NCBI RefSeq assembly: GCF_022538055.1
Contig: NZ_JAKZAM010000011.1
Coordinates: 62,001 to 126,000 of the forward strand
Source of the DNA: Cognataquiflexum nitidum
Lineage (GTDB): Bacteria; Bacteroidota; Bacteroidia; Cytophagales; Cyclobacteriaceae
Direction: 5' to 3'
Length of the DNA stretch: 64,000 bases
Shown: piece after piece, positions 35,618-43,233 of the stretch
Layout of the letters: each line of letters opens with the position of its first letter
Numbering within the stretch: position 1 is the first letter of the stretch
Made by a program: the position numbers and the translations under genes
Notes under the pieces: generated by a model
What the model was told of the DNA's origin: nothing
The model's database searches: none
The model's input: the letters and a program-made list of their open reading frames with translations, nothing else

Positions 35618-36988
35618 TCAGTAAGCATTTTCCCTGTTTACAATCAATTCATACACAGTCAGAACGCATATTTTGAGGTCAAGCAGGATGGACCAATTTT
35701 GGATATAAAAATAATCAAGTTTGACCCTTGAACGAATCTGGTAGGGATTTTCAATTTCACCGCGATAGCCTTTTACCTGAGCAAGTCCAGTAATACCAGG
35801 CTTAATTTTATGTCGGCTGTTGTATTTTTCAATCTGGGTTTTGAAGACCTGATTCATGGGAATTGTATGTGGTCTAGGTCCAACAATGGACATGTCACCA
35901 AGTAAAACATTTATAAACTGGGGCATTTCATCGAGAGAAGTCATTCTAAGGAAGGATCCAATTTTCGTGATTCTCGGATCATTTTTGACAGCCTGATGGG
36001 TATCAGCATAGTCGTTTGGAGTCATGGACCTGAACTTGAGGCACATAAAAACCTTGTTGTTTTCGCCGTTTCTTTCTTGGATAAAGAAAATTGGGCCTTT
36101 GGATTCCAGCTTGATCAAAAGACCTACCAAAGGAATCAGCCAACTGAGTATAAAGACCAATACAAAGGTTGAAAAAACAATATCAAATGCCCTTTTGAAC
36201 ATCCTGTTGAAGGCATTGTCTAAAGGGATTTCATTGACATTGATGACAAAGAAGTCTCCGTATTTGGAGAAGGAAAGGTTTTTTTCCAATTGGAGTGAAC
36301 CTCCGGGGATTACTTTGACTTTGATATAGTGTTCATCTGCAAAATTGATGACCTTTTTGACTTTTTTCTCTTCAAGGTGTTCACTGATGTAAATTTGGTC
36401 AATATTCAGTTCAACAGCCTCTTCAAAAAACTTTTTGATATTTCCGCGGGTCTGTCCTGATATATCTTTGTCATCATAATACCCCAAAAATTTGATCCCG
36501 AAATCCCTTCTTAACTTGAATACCTGCGCAAGTTGGTCGCTTGTACCTCCTGTTCCCAAGATTACAGCCCTTCTGAAGTTATGGCCTGTCTCCCTGTATT
36601 TTCTTAAAATCAAATGGACACCGACCCTGTAAATCCCAACAAATACCAATAAACTTGCCGCCAAAGATAAAAAAGAAAGCAACCTGAGGGAATTATCATG
36701 AAATGGCATCCATATCATGGAAATGATCACCAAGAACCAGGCAAGCGAACCTATTAGTTTTTTGAAAGTATGATCTGCTTCATTGGTTCTACCTATTTTG
36801 AAGTCCTCTTTCAGGATGGTGATTACCATCCAGATCATGATAAAAGCAGGGAAAGTCGGAAAATCAAGCCCTTTGAATTCTTCAAATGGTTGAAAGACCT
36901 TGTTTGAAATAAAAAATGAGAATGAAACTGTCAATAGGTCTCCCAGAACAAAAAGCCAAGGAAAATATTTGTAAAAACGTTTTTTCAT
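35618..36988 (-). CDS. Polyprenyl glycosylphosphotransferase (priming enzyme of exopolysaccharide synthesis)
   Basis: The protein is 456 residues long from the ATG at 36988. A TTG at 36997 would add three residues. The N-terminal half has about five hydrophobic segments and a CoA-binding-like domain (RRAVILGTGGTSDQLAQV). The C-terminal half is the bacterial sugar transferase domain, with KRAFDIVFSTFVLVF, the catalytic-site region KFRSM, SLDEMPQFINVLLGDMSIVG and PGITGLAQVKGYRG. It transfers a sugar-1-phosphate (WcaJ/WbaP type) to undecaprenyl phosphate and starts repeat-unit synthesis. It is transcribed opposite to the rest of the locus and shares a divergent promoter region with the following methyltransferase. 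Confidence 0.92.
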   Translation of the reverse strand: MKKRFYKYFPWLFVLGDLLTVSFSFFISNKVFQPFEEFKGLDFPTFPAFIMIWMVITILKEDFKIGRTNEADHTFKKLIGSLAWFLVIISMIWMPFHDNSLRLLSFLSLAASLLVFVGIYRVGVHLILRKYRETGHNFRRAVILGTGGTSDQLAQVFKLRRDFGIKFLGYYDDKDISGQTRGNIKKFFEEAVELNIDQIYISEHLEEKKVKKVINFADEHYIKVKVIPGGSLQLEKNLSFSKYGDFFVINVNEIPLDNAFNRMFKRAFDIVFSTFVLVFILSWLIPLVGLLIKLESKGPIFFIQERNGENNKVFMCLKFRSMTPNDYADTHQAVKNDPRITKIGSFLRMTSLDEMPQFINVLLGDMSIVGPRPHTIPMNQVFKTQIEKYNSRHKIKPGITGLAQVKGYRGEIENPYQIRSRVKLDYFYIQNWSILLDLKICVLTVYELIVNRENAY

Positions 36989-37090
36989 AAAAATCAATAA
37001 TCTTTCATGTAAATACGGCTAATCTAACTAAAATGGTTTCAACAGTTCCGGATTTAGATAAAAGCGTTTGCAAATCATTGAAATTATTGG

Positions 37091-37128
37091 CAAAAGTAAA
37101 AAAGATTATGATTGAGCTCTTACTTTTG
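37091..37128. promoter_or_regulatory. Mirrored divergent -7 elements
   Basis: TTACTTTTG at 37120-37128 contains TACTTTTG, a -7 match for the plus-strand methyltransferase. CAAAAGTAA at 37091-37099 is its exact inverted copy and gives TACTTTTG on the minus strand for the priming transferase. Arms of 9 bp are separated by 20 bp. Clear -33 TTG boxes are missing on both sides. Confidence 0.5.
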
Positions 37129-37186
37129 GTGTAATTAATTTATTAAAATAAATAGCTTTGTCCAAGAAGCAGATTGATAATCTAAT

Positions 37187-37858
37187 ATGATGGATTTTAA
37201 AGCCTTATTGGCTTCTTCAGATAATCCCAATTCTTTAGGAAATAAATTTAGAATAAAACGTTTTCAGTACTTTGAAAACCTTCTCCAGTCAAATTTTGAG
37301 GGAAAATTTCCTGTCAAAATATTGGACATTGGGGGCATGGTACATTTTTGGAAAGACCAGGATTTGTTAAAATCCGGCAAAGTTGAAATCATAGTACTCA
37401 ACCTCAGTGCAGAGGAAGTCCAAATCAAGGGATTGAGCAGCATGGCAGGAGATGCGACCGATTTGTCTCAGTTTGCAGACGGAAGTTTTGACCTTGTATT
37501 TTCCAATTCGGTAATTGAGCATCTCTATACTTGGGAAAATCAGCAGAAAATGGCAAAAGAAGCCATTCGTGTAGGGAAGAAATACTTTGTGCAGACCCCA
37601 AACAGGCATTTTTTCATGGAGGCGCATTATGCCCTACCTTTTGTCCAGTATTTACCAAAGAACCTTACCCGATTTCTATTGACCAAAACAAAACTAAGTA
37701 GAGGGGCAAAATGGAACCCCAAGGATGCACAGCAATACCTAGATGAAATCAGGTTGTTGACCTATTCAGAGATGAAAACATTATTCCCCGGTGCAAAGAT
37801 GTATAAGGAGAAATTTTTTGGGATGAACAAATCCTTTAGCGCGCATAATCTGGGTTAA
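37187..37858 (+). CDS. Class I SAM-dependent methyltransferase
   Basis: The 223-residue protein has motif I VKILDIGGMVHFW (near residue 45), the Asp-containing GDATDLSQF and the conserved DLVFSNSVIEHLYTWENQ. Position beside the priming transferase suggests a sugar or lipid-carrier methylation, but this group also includes general small-molecule methyltransferases. It is the right-most gene attributable to the polysaccharide locus. It has its own divergent promoter region. Confidence 0.82.
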   Translation: MMDFKALLASSDNPNSLGNKFRIKRFQYFENLLQSNFEGKFPVKILDIGGMVHFWKDQDLLKSGKVEIIVLNLSAEEVQIKGLSSMAGDATDLSQFADGSFDLVFSNSVIEHLYTWENQQKMAKEAIRVGKKYFVQTPNRHFFMEAHYALPFVQYLPKNLTRFLLTKTKLSRGAKWNPKDAQQYLDEIRLLTYSEMKTLFPGAKMYKEKFFGMNKSFSAHNLG

Positions 37859-37890
37859 ATTCCAAAGAAGAAAAAGACATGAACATTGCA

Positions 37891-38273
37891 TTACCAAACT
37901 GTATTTACAGGATATTTGGAAATGTTTTGGTCAAAAGTCAATATTTGAAAATTATTATCCTTGGCTTGAGAAACGATGATTCTATCCAATGGGTCTCTAT
38001 GGATAAATTCTAAGTTGGAAACCGAGATGATGTTTTGAGTTGTAATCGGAAGGATCAAAAACCCATTTTCAACAACCAATGAAACAAGTTTTTCAAGACC
38101 CTTGGGAAAAATCAATTTACCTAAATTCATTTTTATTCCAATTTCCCATATTGAGGCAATACTCAAATATTTGGTGTTTTCTTCAGATTCAATAAGATGC
38201 CTTATCCTCAGTGGTAATTTTCGTCCCCATTTAAAAACCAAAGTAAAGTATGGGTATCTAAGATTAAATCCAT
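37891..38273 (-). pseudogene. PIN-domain toxin (VapC-like), broken by one frameshift
   Basis: The true start is the ATG at 38273, reading MDLILDTHTLLWFLNGDEN, the expected N-terminus of a PIN toxin with its first catalytic Asp. The frame then ends at a stop two codons later. The rest of the protein (LPLRIRHLIESEENTKYLSI through IHRDPLDRIIVSQAK to the stop at 37891) is in a different frame. Adding one A to the AAAA tract at 38218-38221 (minus-strand reading) joins them into GDEKLPLRIR and restores a protein of about 127 residues. PIN toxins are ribonucleases that cleave RNA. Its start overlaps the antitoxin stop by 1 bp (TAATG). It is a pseudogene unless the tract is misread. Confidence 0.85.
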
Positions 38274-38472
38274 TACATGTATGCATAAAAATCCTGCAAT
38301 GGTTCATCAAAATCCGAAGAAATTGTGATTTCACCTCGGGCTGAGCCAAATATTGGTTTCAGTTTTTTTTGTCCTTTTTCTTTTTCAGAAGATTTTCAAG
38401 AAAAATCTCAACCTCTTTCTGTAAATCAGGTGTCAGATTTTCTATTTTGGCTTGAAGTGATTTCGTGTCCAT
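38273..38472 (-). pseudogene. Antitoxin (DUF2281-like) partner of the PIN toxin, broken by one frameshift
   Basis: The frame starts at the ATG at 38472 and reads MDTKSLQAKIENLTPDLQ and onward, then stops soon after an A8 tract (38363-38370). In the next frame the sequence continues KPIFGSARGEITI and ISSDFDEPLQDFYAYM to the stop at 38273. This is the usual C-terminus of Bacteroidota antitoxins that sit in front of PIN toxins. One additional A (A9) would give a continuous 66-residue protein. It is directly upstream of the toxin on the same strand. Transcriptional slippage on the A8 tract could in principle make some full-length product. Confidence 0.8.
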
Positions 38473-38563
38473 AACATTCTAAAGTAATTAAATTTAAAAA
38501 TTCATAAGGCCAAATCCAAATTTGGGAAATTGTAGAATGGTTTTAAGGCTTTTTAAGTTCTAT

Positions 38564-39664
38564 TTATTTATCCTTAGACACAACCACTCCCACCATCGAA
38601 TCGGCAGTGCCATAATAGAGAAACCACTGATTTTTGAAATAAACCAAGCCCTCCACAAATGTAGTTCCATCGACATACTGCCCGGATTTTTCAAAGGGAA
38701 GTTCGGGTTTCAGGAATGGCTTTTGGGTCCGATCAAGCAGCTTCCAAGGCTCATTTTTATCAAACAAGGCCTGTCCGGCAGTGTAAACCCTATTTCCCAA
38801 TTCTTTGACACCGATGTCTTTTTGGTTGCCGGCATTGTAGAGGACGACAATGCCGTCTTTGGTCAGCAGCGGTGGAGGTCCAGCTTCCACCAGCCATGAG
38901 TCAAAGTACCCCAATCTCGGACTCAGGACAGGAGCAATATTTCCATCAGATCCTTCTATCGGTTCCCAGTGAACCAAATCCTCCGAGCTCGCCAACCAGA
39001 TATGTGGCACACCAAAGTACATCCAATATTTACCGTGAATTTTCGCAGCTACGAGTTTGCCATTTTTGAGTTCAGTGACGATGGCACCTGATTTGGTTTC
39101 GCGGTTGTGGTATTTGCCATCTTTGAAATCCCTGAAAATCGGCCCGTGTTTTTCCCATGTTTTCAGGTCTTTGGACGTCGCAACTGCCAAACGTGGAAAT
39201 TCCCTGTTCCATTGGGTATAGGTCAATACAAACAAACCATCCTCCGTCTGGACAATCCTTGGATCTTCTGTGCCACCGGTCCATTCAAATTCTTTTTGGT
39301 TGTCATTTGTAGGAAAAAAAATAGGTTCAGATTGTCTGATGTAGGTTTTTCCATCCTCGCTGATCGCCAAGCCCAAACGGGAAGTATGGCCTCCGATTTC
39401 CTTTTCTCCAAGTTTTTCTTCCGCACGGTAGAGGATGTGGATCTTCCCATCCTTGAGGATTGCCGCCGGATTGAACGTAGCCATGGATTCCCATTTGACC
39501 GATCTGACGGACATCGGATCCTGAAAGGAAGTCTTATCGGTGGGAGAAATGATGGGTTGGGGATTTTCGGCGCGGAGAAAAGGTCCTAGCATCCAGGGTT
39601 TTTCCTGGGAGAAAGCTGTCAAAGAAGAAACGAATACGGCAAGAAATATTAGGATCTTTTTCAT
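38564..39664 (-). CDS. Secreted GH130-family glycoside hydrolase/phosphorylase
   Basis: The 366-residue protein has a signal peptide (KKILIFLAVFVSSLTAFSQ) and a five-bladed propeller fold with GH130 signatures: NPAAILKDGKIHILYRAEE, WTGGTEDPRIVQT and later YFDSWLVEAGPPPLL. Cytoplasmic GH130 members are mannosyl phosphorylases. A signal peptide suggests the extracytoplasmic subgroup, some of which hydrolyse beta-mannosides instead. The substrate, probably a beta-mannose- or mannan-linked glycan, is inferred from the family. It has no same-strand partner. Confidence 0.87.
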   Translation of the reverse strand: MKKILIFLAVFVSSLTAFSQEKPWMLGPFLRAENPQPIISPTDKTSFQDPMSVRSVKWESMATFNPAAILKDGKIHILYRAEEKLGEKEIGGHTSRLGLAISEDGKTYIRQSEPIFFPTNDNQKEFEWTGGTEDPRIVQTEDGLFVLTYTQWNREFPRLAVATSKDLKTWEKHGPIFRDFKDGKYHNRETKSGAIVTELKNGKLVAAKIHGKYWMYFGVPHIWLASSEDLVHWEPIEGSDGNIAPVLSPRLGYFDSWLVEAGPPPLLTKDGIVVLYNAGNQKDIGVKELGNRVYTAGQALFDKNEPWKLLDRTQKPFLKPELPFEKSGQYVDGTTFVEGLVYFKNQWFLYYGTADSMVGVVVSKDK

Positions 39665-39727
39665 TTTTTAGGCTTGTTAAAATTCTAAAATGTCTTGAGT
39701 TTTCTGCTCACCAAAGACTCTTACGGC

Positions 39728-39809
39728 CGTCACCCTGAGTAAAGCGAAGGGTCTCCATACTATTTAGAAAGAGATTCTTCACCTCCGCTAGCTCCGGTTC
39801 AGAATGACG
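39728..39809. repeat. Imperfect palindromic intergenic repeat
   Basis: The left arm begins cgtcaccctgagtaaagcga and the right arm ends ccggttcagaatgacg. They pair imperfectly over about 30 bp each, with gagattcttc near the centre. This resembles the gtcattctgag...cagaatgac elements often scattered in Bacteroidota genomes. Confidence 0.6.
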
Positions 39810-39847
39810 GAATTTGATTTTTCATCTCCTTGCGGTATATGTAAACT

Positions 39848-41383
39848 TCAAAACCTCACCAAGGTAATCAATTCGGCCACACAGACAGGTTTATCGGCAT
39901 GGTTAGATTCCATGGTGGCTTGGATAAATAGCTTCGTATTTGCATCAGGACTTTCTTCCACATTGGTCAAAGTGGCTTTGAGCCGGATTTGATCGCCGGA
40001 ATAGACCGGAGCAGGAAACCTGACCTTGTTTACACCATAATTCAGCGCCATTTGTACACCTTCCAAAGGCAGGATTTCATATATCAATTTGGGGACAAGT
40101 GACAAAGTCAGGTATCCGTGGGCCAGGTTTTTTCCTCCCGGCAATAAAGCAGCTGCTTTCTCGGTATCGACATGGATCCATTGAAAATCCTCCGTGGCTT
40201 CGGCAAACTTCTGAATCACTTCTTGGGAAACTGTTGTCCAGCTGCTAATTCCCAATGATTTTCCAACCTGCTTTTTCAAATCTTCCACACTTCTGTACAC
40301 TCGTTCGCCCTCTTCGGAAGATTCCTCCTCGATCGACTTGATACTTGCTTCTTGATGCTTGATACTCTCATCTTGCATTGTTTGGTCCCTGAGCTTGTCG
40401 AAGGGCTCTTCAACAACAACCATCGCCTTTCCCACCACCTTTCTGTCCATCATATCCCGCAATGCCTTCGGTGATTCTTCCAATGAATATACTTTGTGAA
40501 TATGTTGGCGGATTTTTCCCGATTGGATCATTCCGACAAGCTCTAAGATGTTTTGTTGGTTTTGTTTTGGTTCTTCAGTAGAAAATCTTCCCCAAAAAAC
40601 ACCCATGATATCACAACCTTTGAGCAAAGCCAAGTTGAACGGCAACTTTGGAATCTCTCCTGCCGCAAATCCAATCACTAAGTATCTGCCTTTCCACGCC
40701 ATTCCCCGCAAAGCCGGTTCAGCGTATTTGCCGCCTACTACATCCAAGACCACATCTACCCCTTTGCCATCTGTAAGTGTTTTGATTCGCTCCTTTAAGT
40801 CATCGCTTTCGTAGTTGATCAGGTGGTCAGCTCCTTTTTCTTTGCAAACAGCCAATTTCTCAGCAGTGGAAGCTGCAGCGATTACAGTCGCCCCCATTAC
40901 TTTCCCTAGTTCCACAGCTGCCAATCCAACTCCACCGGAAGCTCCAAGCACCAAGAGGGTCTCTCCAGATTGGATTTTTGCCCTGTCCTTCAAGGCATGA
41001 TAAGCCGTACCGAAAGTGTAAAGGGTAGAAGCTGCTGTCATATAATCCATTTGGGGTGGAATAGGGAAAACACGGTCCCCTGCAACTTTTACTTTTTCGG
41101 CAAAGCCGCCCCAACCACAAAGCGCCAACACCCGTTGTCCTTCTTTGAGGTGTTTGACACCGGATCCGGTTTTTTCGATCACACCCGAAATCTCACCCCC
41201 AGGCGAAAAGGGTAGAGTCGGCTTAAACTGGTATTTGTCCTGAATCAGCAAAACATCAGGAAAATTCACCGAACAGGCTTTAACTCGGATGAGTACCTCT
41301 TTATCTTCCAAAACAGGATCATCGATATCAGTGTAGGTCAAAGTTTCCGGGATTCCGTGATGGGTACAAAGGATGGCTTTCAT
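39848..41383 (-). CDS. Fusion of NADPH:quinone oxidoreductase-like (MDR) and MaoC-like hydratase
   Basis: Of the 511 residues, 1 to about 325 form a zinc-less medium-chain reductase of the quinone oxidoreductase type (SVNFPDVLLIQDKYQ; cofactor loop LGASGGVGLAA at 146-156). Residues of about 362-511 form a hotdog-fold MaoC enoyl-CoA hydratase-like domain (DFQWIHVDTEKAAALLPGG, AHGYLTLSL). Between them is a charged linker (326-361). Its DNA is made of repeats otherwise typical of intergenic gaps: ccctgagcttgtcgaaggg at 40387-40405 codes PFDKLRDQ, and cttgatactt-type units at 40337-40376 code the SIKHQEASIK part. Acyl-CoA metabolism is likely. The substrate is unknown. The genes probably fused when a stop between them was lost. 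Confidence 0.85.
   Translation of the reverse strand: MKAILCTHHGIPETLTYTDIDDPVLEDKEVLIRVKACSVNFPDVLLIQDKYQFKPTLPFSPGGEISGVIEKTGSGVKHLKEGQRVLALCGWGGFAEKVKVAGDRVFPIPPQMDYMTAASTLYTFGTAYHALKDRAKIQSGETLLVLGASGGVGLAAVELGKVMGATVIAAASTAEKLAVCKEKGADHLINYESDDLKERIKTLTDGKGVDVVLDVVGGKYAEPALRGMAWKGRYLVIGFAAGEIPKLPFNLALLKGCDIMGVFWGRFSTEEPKQNQQNILELVGMIQSGKIRQHIHKVYSLEESPKALRDMMDRKVVGKAMVVVEEPFDKLRDQTMQDESIKHQEASIKSIEEESSEEGERVYRSVEDLKKQVGKSLGISSWTTVSQEVIQKFAEATEDFQWIHVDTEKAAALLPGGKNLAHGYLTLSLVPKLIYEILPLEGVQMALNYGVNKVRFPAPVYSGDQIRLKATLTNVEESPDANTKLFIQATMESNHADKPVCVAELITLVRF
40337..40405. repeat. Intergenic-type repeats inside the coding linker
   Basis: The phrase block cttgatacttg-cttcttgatg-cttgatac (40337-40365, with a degraded tail to 40376) and the near-palindrome ccctgagcttgtcgaaggg (40387-40405) lie in frame between the two domains of the fusion protein. 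Confidence 0.7.
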
Positions 41384-41501
41384 AGATAAAAGTTTTTGGT
41401 AAAATAGGCAATTCCTTATTTAAAACGTAATTTTGGAACCATATTGAATTCAATCTCCCGGCAAAGAATTAGATCGTCAAAGCCCTTGGAACCATAAACC
41501 A

Positions 41502-41521
41502 TTTCTTTGCGTCTTTGCGGG
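41502..41521. repeat. tttgcgtctttgcgg phrase repeat, left copy
   Basis: TTTCTTTGCGTCTTTGCGGG precedes the dipeptidase gene. An inverted counterpart follows the gene at 42936-42960. Confidence 0.65.
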
Positions 41522-41538
41522 AATTAAAAATCCCAAAT

Positions 41539-42927
41539 ATGTCAGTTAAAAAGTATATCCATGAAAATCAGGACAGGTTCCTGAATGAACTTTTAGACCT
41601 ATTGCGCATCCCCTCTGTGAGCGCCGATCCCAAATTTAAAAATGATGTTTTTGCAGCCGCCGACTTCGTCAAAGAAAGTCTGATCAAAGCCGGTGCAGAC
41701 AAAGCTGAAATCTGTCAGACCGCCGGTTATCCGATTGTCTATGGTGAAAAAATCATTGATCCTGCTTTACCGACTGTATTGGTATATGGCCATTATGACG
41801 TGCAGCCCGCCGATCCTTATGAATTGTGGGATTCGCCGCCTTTTGAACCTGTCATCAAGAAGACAGAAAGACATCCTGATGGGGCTATTTTTGCCCGTGG
41901 CTCGGCAGATGACAAGGGTCAGTTTTACATGCATGTGAAGGCTTTTGAAGCCATGATGGCCACCAATGCTTTACCCTGCAATATCAAATTCATGATCGAA
42001 GGTGAAGAAGAAGTAGGTTCTGAAAACCTGGATATTTTTGTCAAACAAAACCTCGAAAGACTCAAAGCAGACGTGGTCATTGTGTCGGATACGCACATGA
42101 TTTCCATGGAAGATCCCTCTGTGACTGTAGGTTTGAGGGGATTGGCTTATATGCAGGTCGAGGTGACAGGTCCAAACAAAGACCTCCATTCCGGAACTTT
42201 TGGAGGTGCTGTCGCCAATCCGATCAATACGCTTTGCAAAATGATTGCTTCTCTTCATGATGAAAACAACCATATTACTATACCGGGATTTTATGACAAA
42301 GTGGAAGAATATTCCGCTGCTTACCGGGAGGAATTGAACAAAGCGCCGTTTGACCTGGAGGATTATAAAAAGAAGCTCGATATCGCGGAAGTTTCGGGTG
42401 AAAATGGATATACCACCATCGAGCGGGTCGGAATCCGTCCGACTTTGGATGTCAACGGCATTTGGGGAGGTTATACAGGAGAAGGTGCGAAGACAGTACT
42501 TCCTTCCAAAGCATTTGCAAAAATCTCAATGCGATTGGTTCCTAATCAAGACCATAAGGAAATCGCCCAATTGTTTGAAGACCACTTCAAATCCATCGCT
42601 CCGGCTTCGGTGAAAGTAAAAGTTATCGCCCATCATGGCGGTGCTGCTGCAGTGGTGCCAACAGATTCTCCGGGCTATAGGGCCGCAGAAGGTGCGATCA
42701 TGGAAGCCTTTGGCAAAAAAGCCATCCCGACGAGAGAGGGAGGTTCTATTCCGATTTGTGCCTTATTTCAAAAAGTAATGGGACTTGATCCGATTTTATT
42801 GGGTTTCGGTTTGGATACCGATGCATTGCATTCACCCAATGAGCATTATGGACTCAAGAATTATTTTATGGGAATAGAGACGATTGCTTTGTTTTTCAAA
42901 CACTTCAAGGAGCAAGCAAATAAATAA
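41539..42927 (+). CDS. M20 family dipeptidase (CNDP2/PepV-like)
   Basis: The protein is 462 residues long from the ATG at 41539. A TTG at 41515 would add eight residues that lie in a repeat. The M20 metal-binding set is present: GHYDVQPAD, the bridging Asp in SADDKGQF, EGEEEVGSEN with the catalytic Glu, VIVSDTHM, and the distal His in LHSPNEHYGL. The lid domain contains RGLAYMQVEVTGPNKDLHSG. It is a cytoplasmic di-zinc dipeptidase, probably acting on a broad range of dipeptides. It stands alone between the fusion gene and the DsbD-like gene and is flanked by inverted copies of one phrase repeat. Confidence 0.92.
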   Translation: MSVKKYIHENQDRFLNELLDLLRIPSVSADPKFKNDVFAAADFVKESLIKAGADKAEICQTAGYPIVYGEKIIDPALPTVLVYGHYDVQPADPYELWDSPPFEPVIKKTERHPDGAIFARGSADDKGQFYMHVKAFEAMMATNALPCNIKFMIEGEEEVGSENLDIFVKQNLERLKADVVIVSDTHMISMEDPSVTVGLRGLAYMQVEVTGPNKDLHSGTFGGAVANPINTLCKMIASLHDENNHITIPGFYDKVEEYSAAYREELNKAPFDLEDYKKKLDIAEVSGENGYTTIERVGIRPTLDVNGIWGGYTGEGAKTVLPSKAFAKISMRLVPNQDHKEIAQLFEDHFKSIAPASVKVKVIAHHGGAAAVVPTDSPGYRAAEGAIMEAFGKKAIPTREGGSIPICALFQKVMGLDPILLGFGLDTDALHSPNEHYGLKNYFMGIETIALFFKHFKEQANK

Positions 42928-43233
42928 AAAAGTATCTCGCGAAGACGCAAAGACGCAAAAATTTATACCAGTATATGCTTAATTTGCGGGTAACCTAAGA
43001 TTCTACTTCTAAAGGGTAAGAATTCTAAGCTATCTGATCAAAGTCGGAAGACCGAGGTAATTTCAAATTTCCGCCTTTGAATAATAGAAATAGCATTTCT
43101 AATAACCTAATAGCTGATAACCAAATTCAATTTGTGTCTTTGTGCCTTTGTGAGAGTATACTGTGCTCTTTATTACTGAACTATTTTGCTGAAAACCACC
43201 TTTATCAATCAGATTCGCCTACATCACACTGCA
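42928..43233. repeat. Gap with phrase repeats
   Basis: The block 42936-42960 (ctcgcgaagacgcaaagacg and a few more A) is the inverted counterpart of the copy before the dipeptidase. At 43131-43154 the phrase tttgtgtctttgtgcctttg follows. No gene or terminator is evident. Confidence 0.55.

Noticed and set aside
37891..38349. 152-residue minus-strand frame as an intact protein
   Set aside because: Its first 45 or so residues come from the wrong frames of the antitoxin and toxin. The real toxin start is at 38273 in another frame.
39728..39809. Insertion sequence end or attachment site
   Set aside because: The inverted arms are imperfect and very close together, and no transposase, integrase or target duplication is visible. 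An intergenic palindromic repeat explains it.
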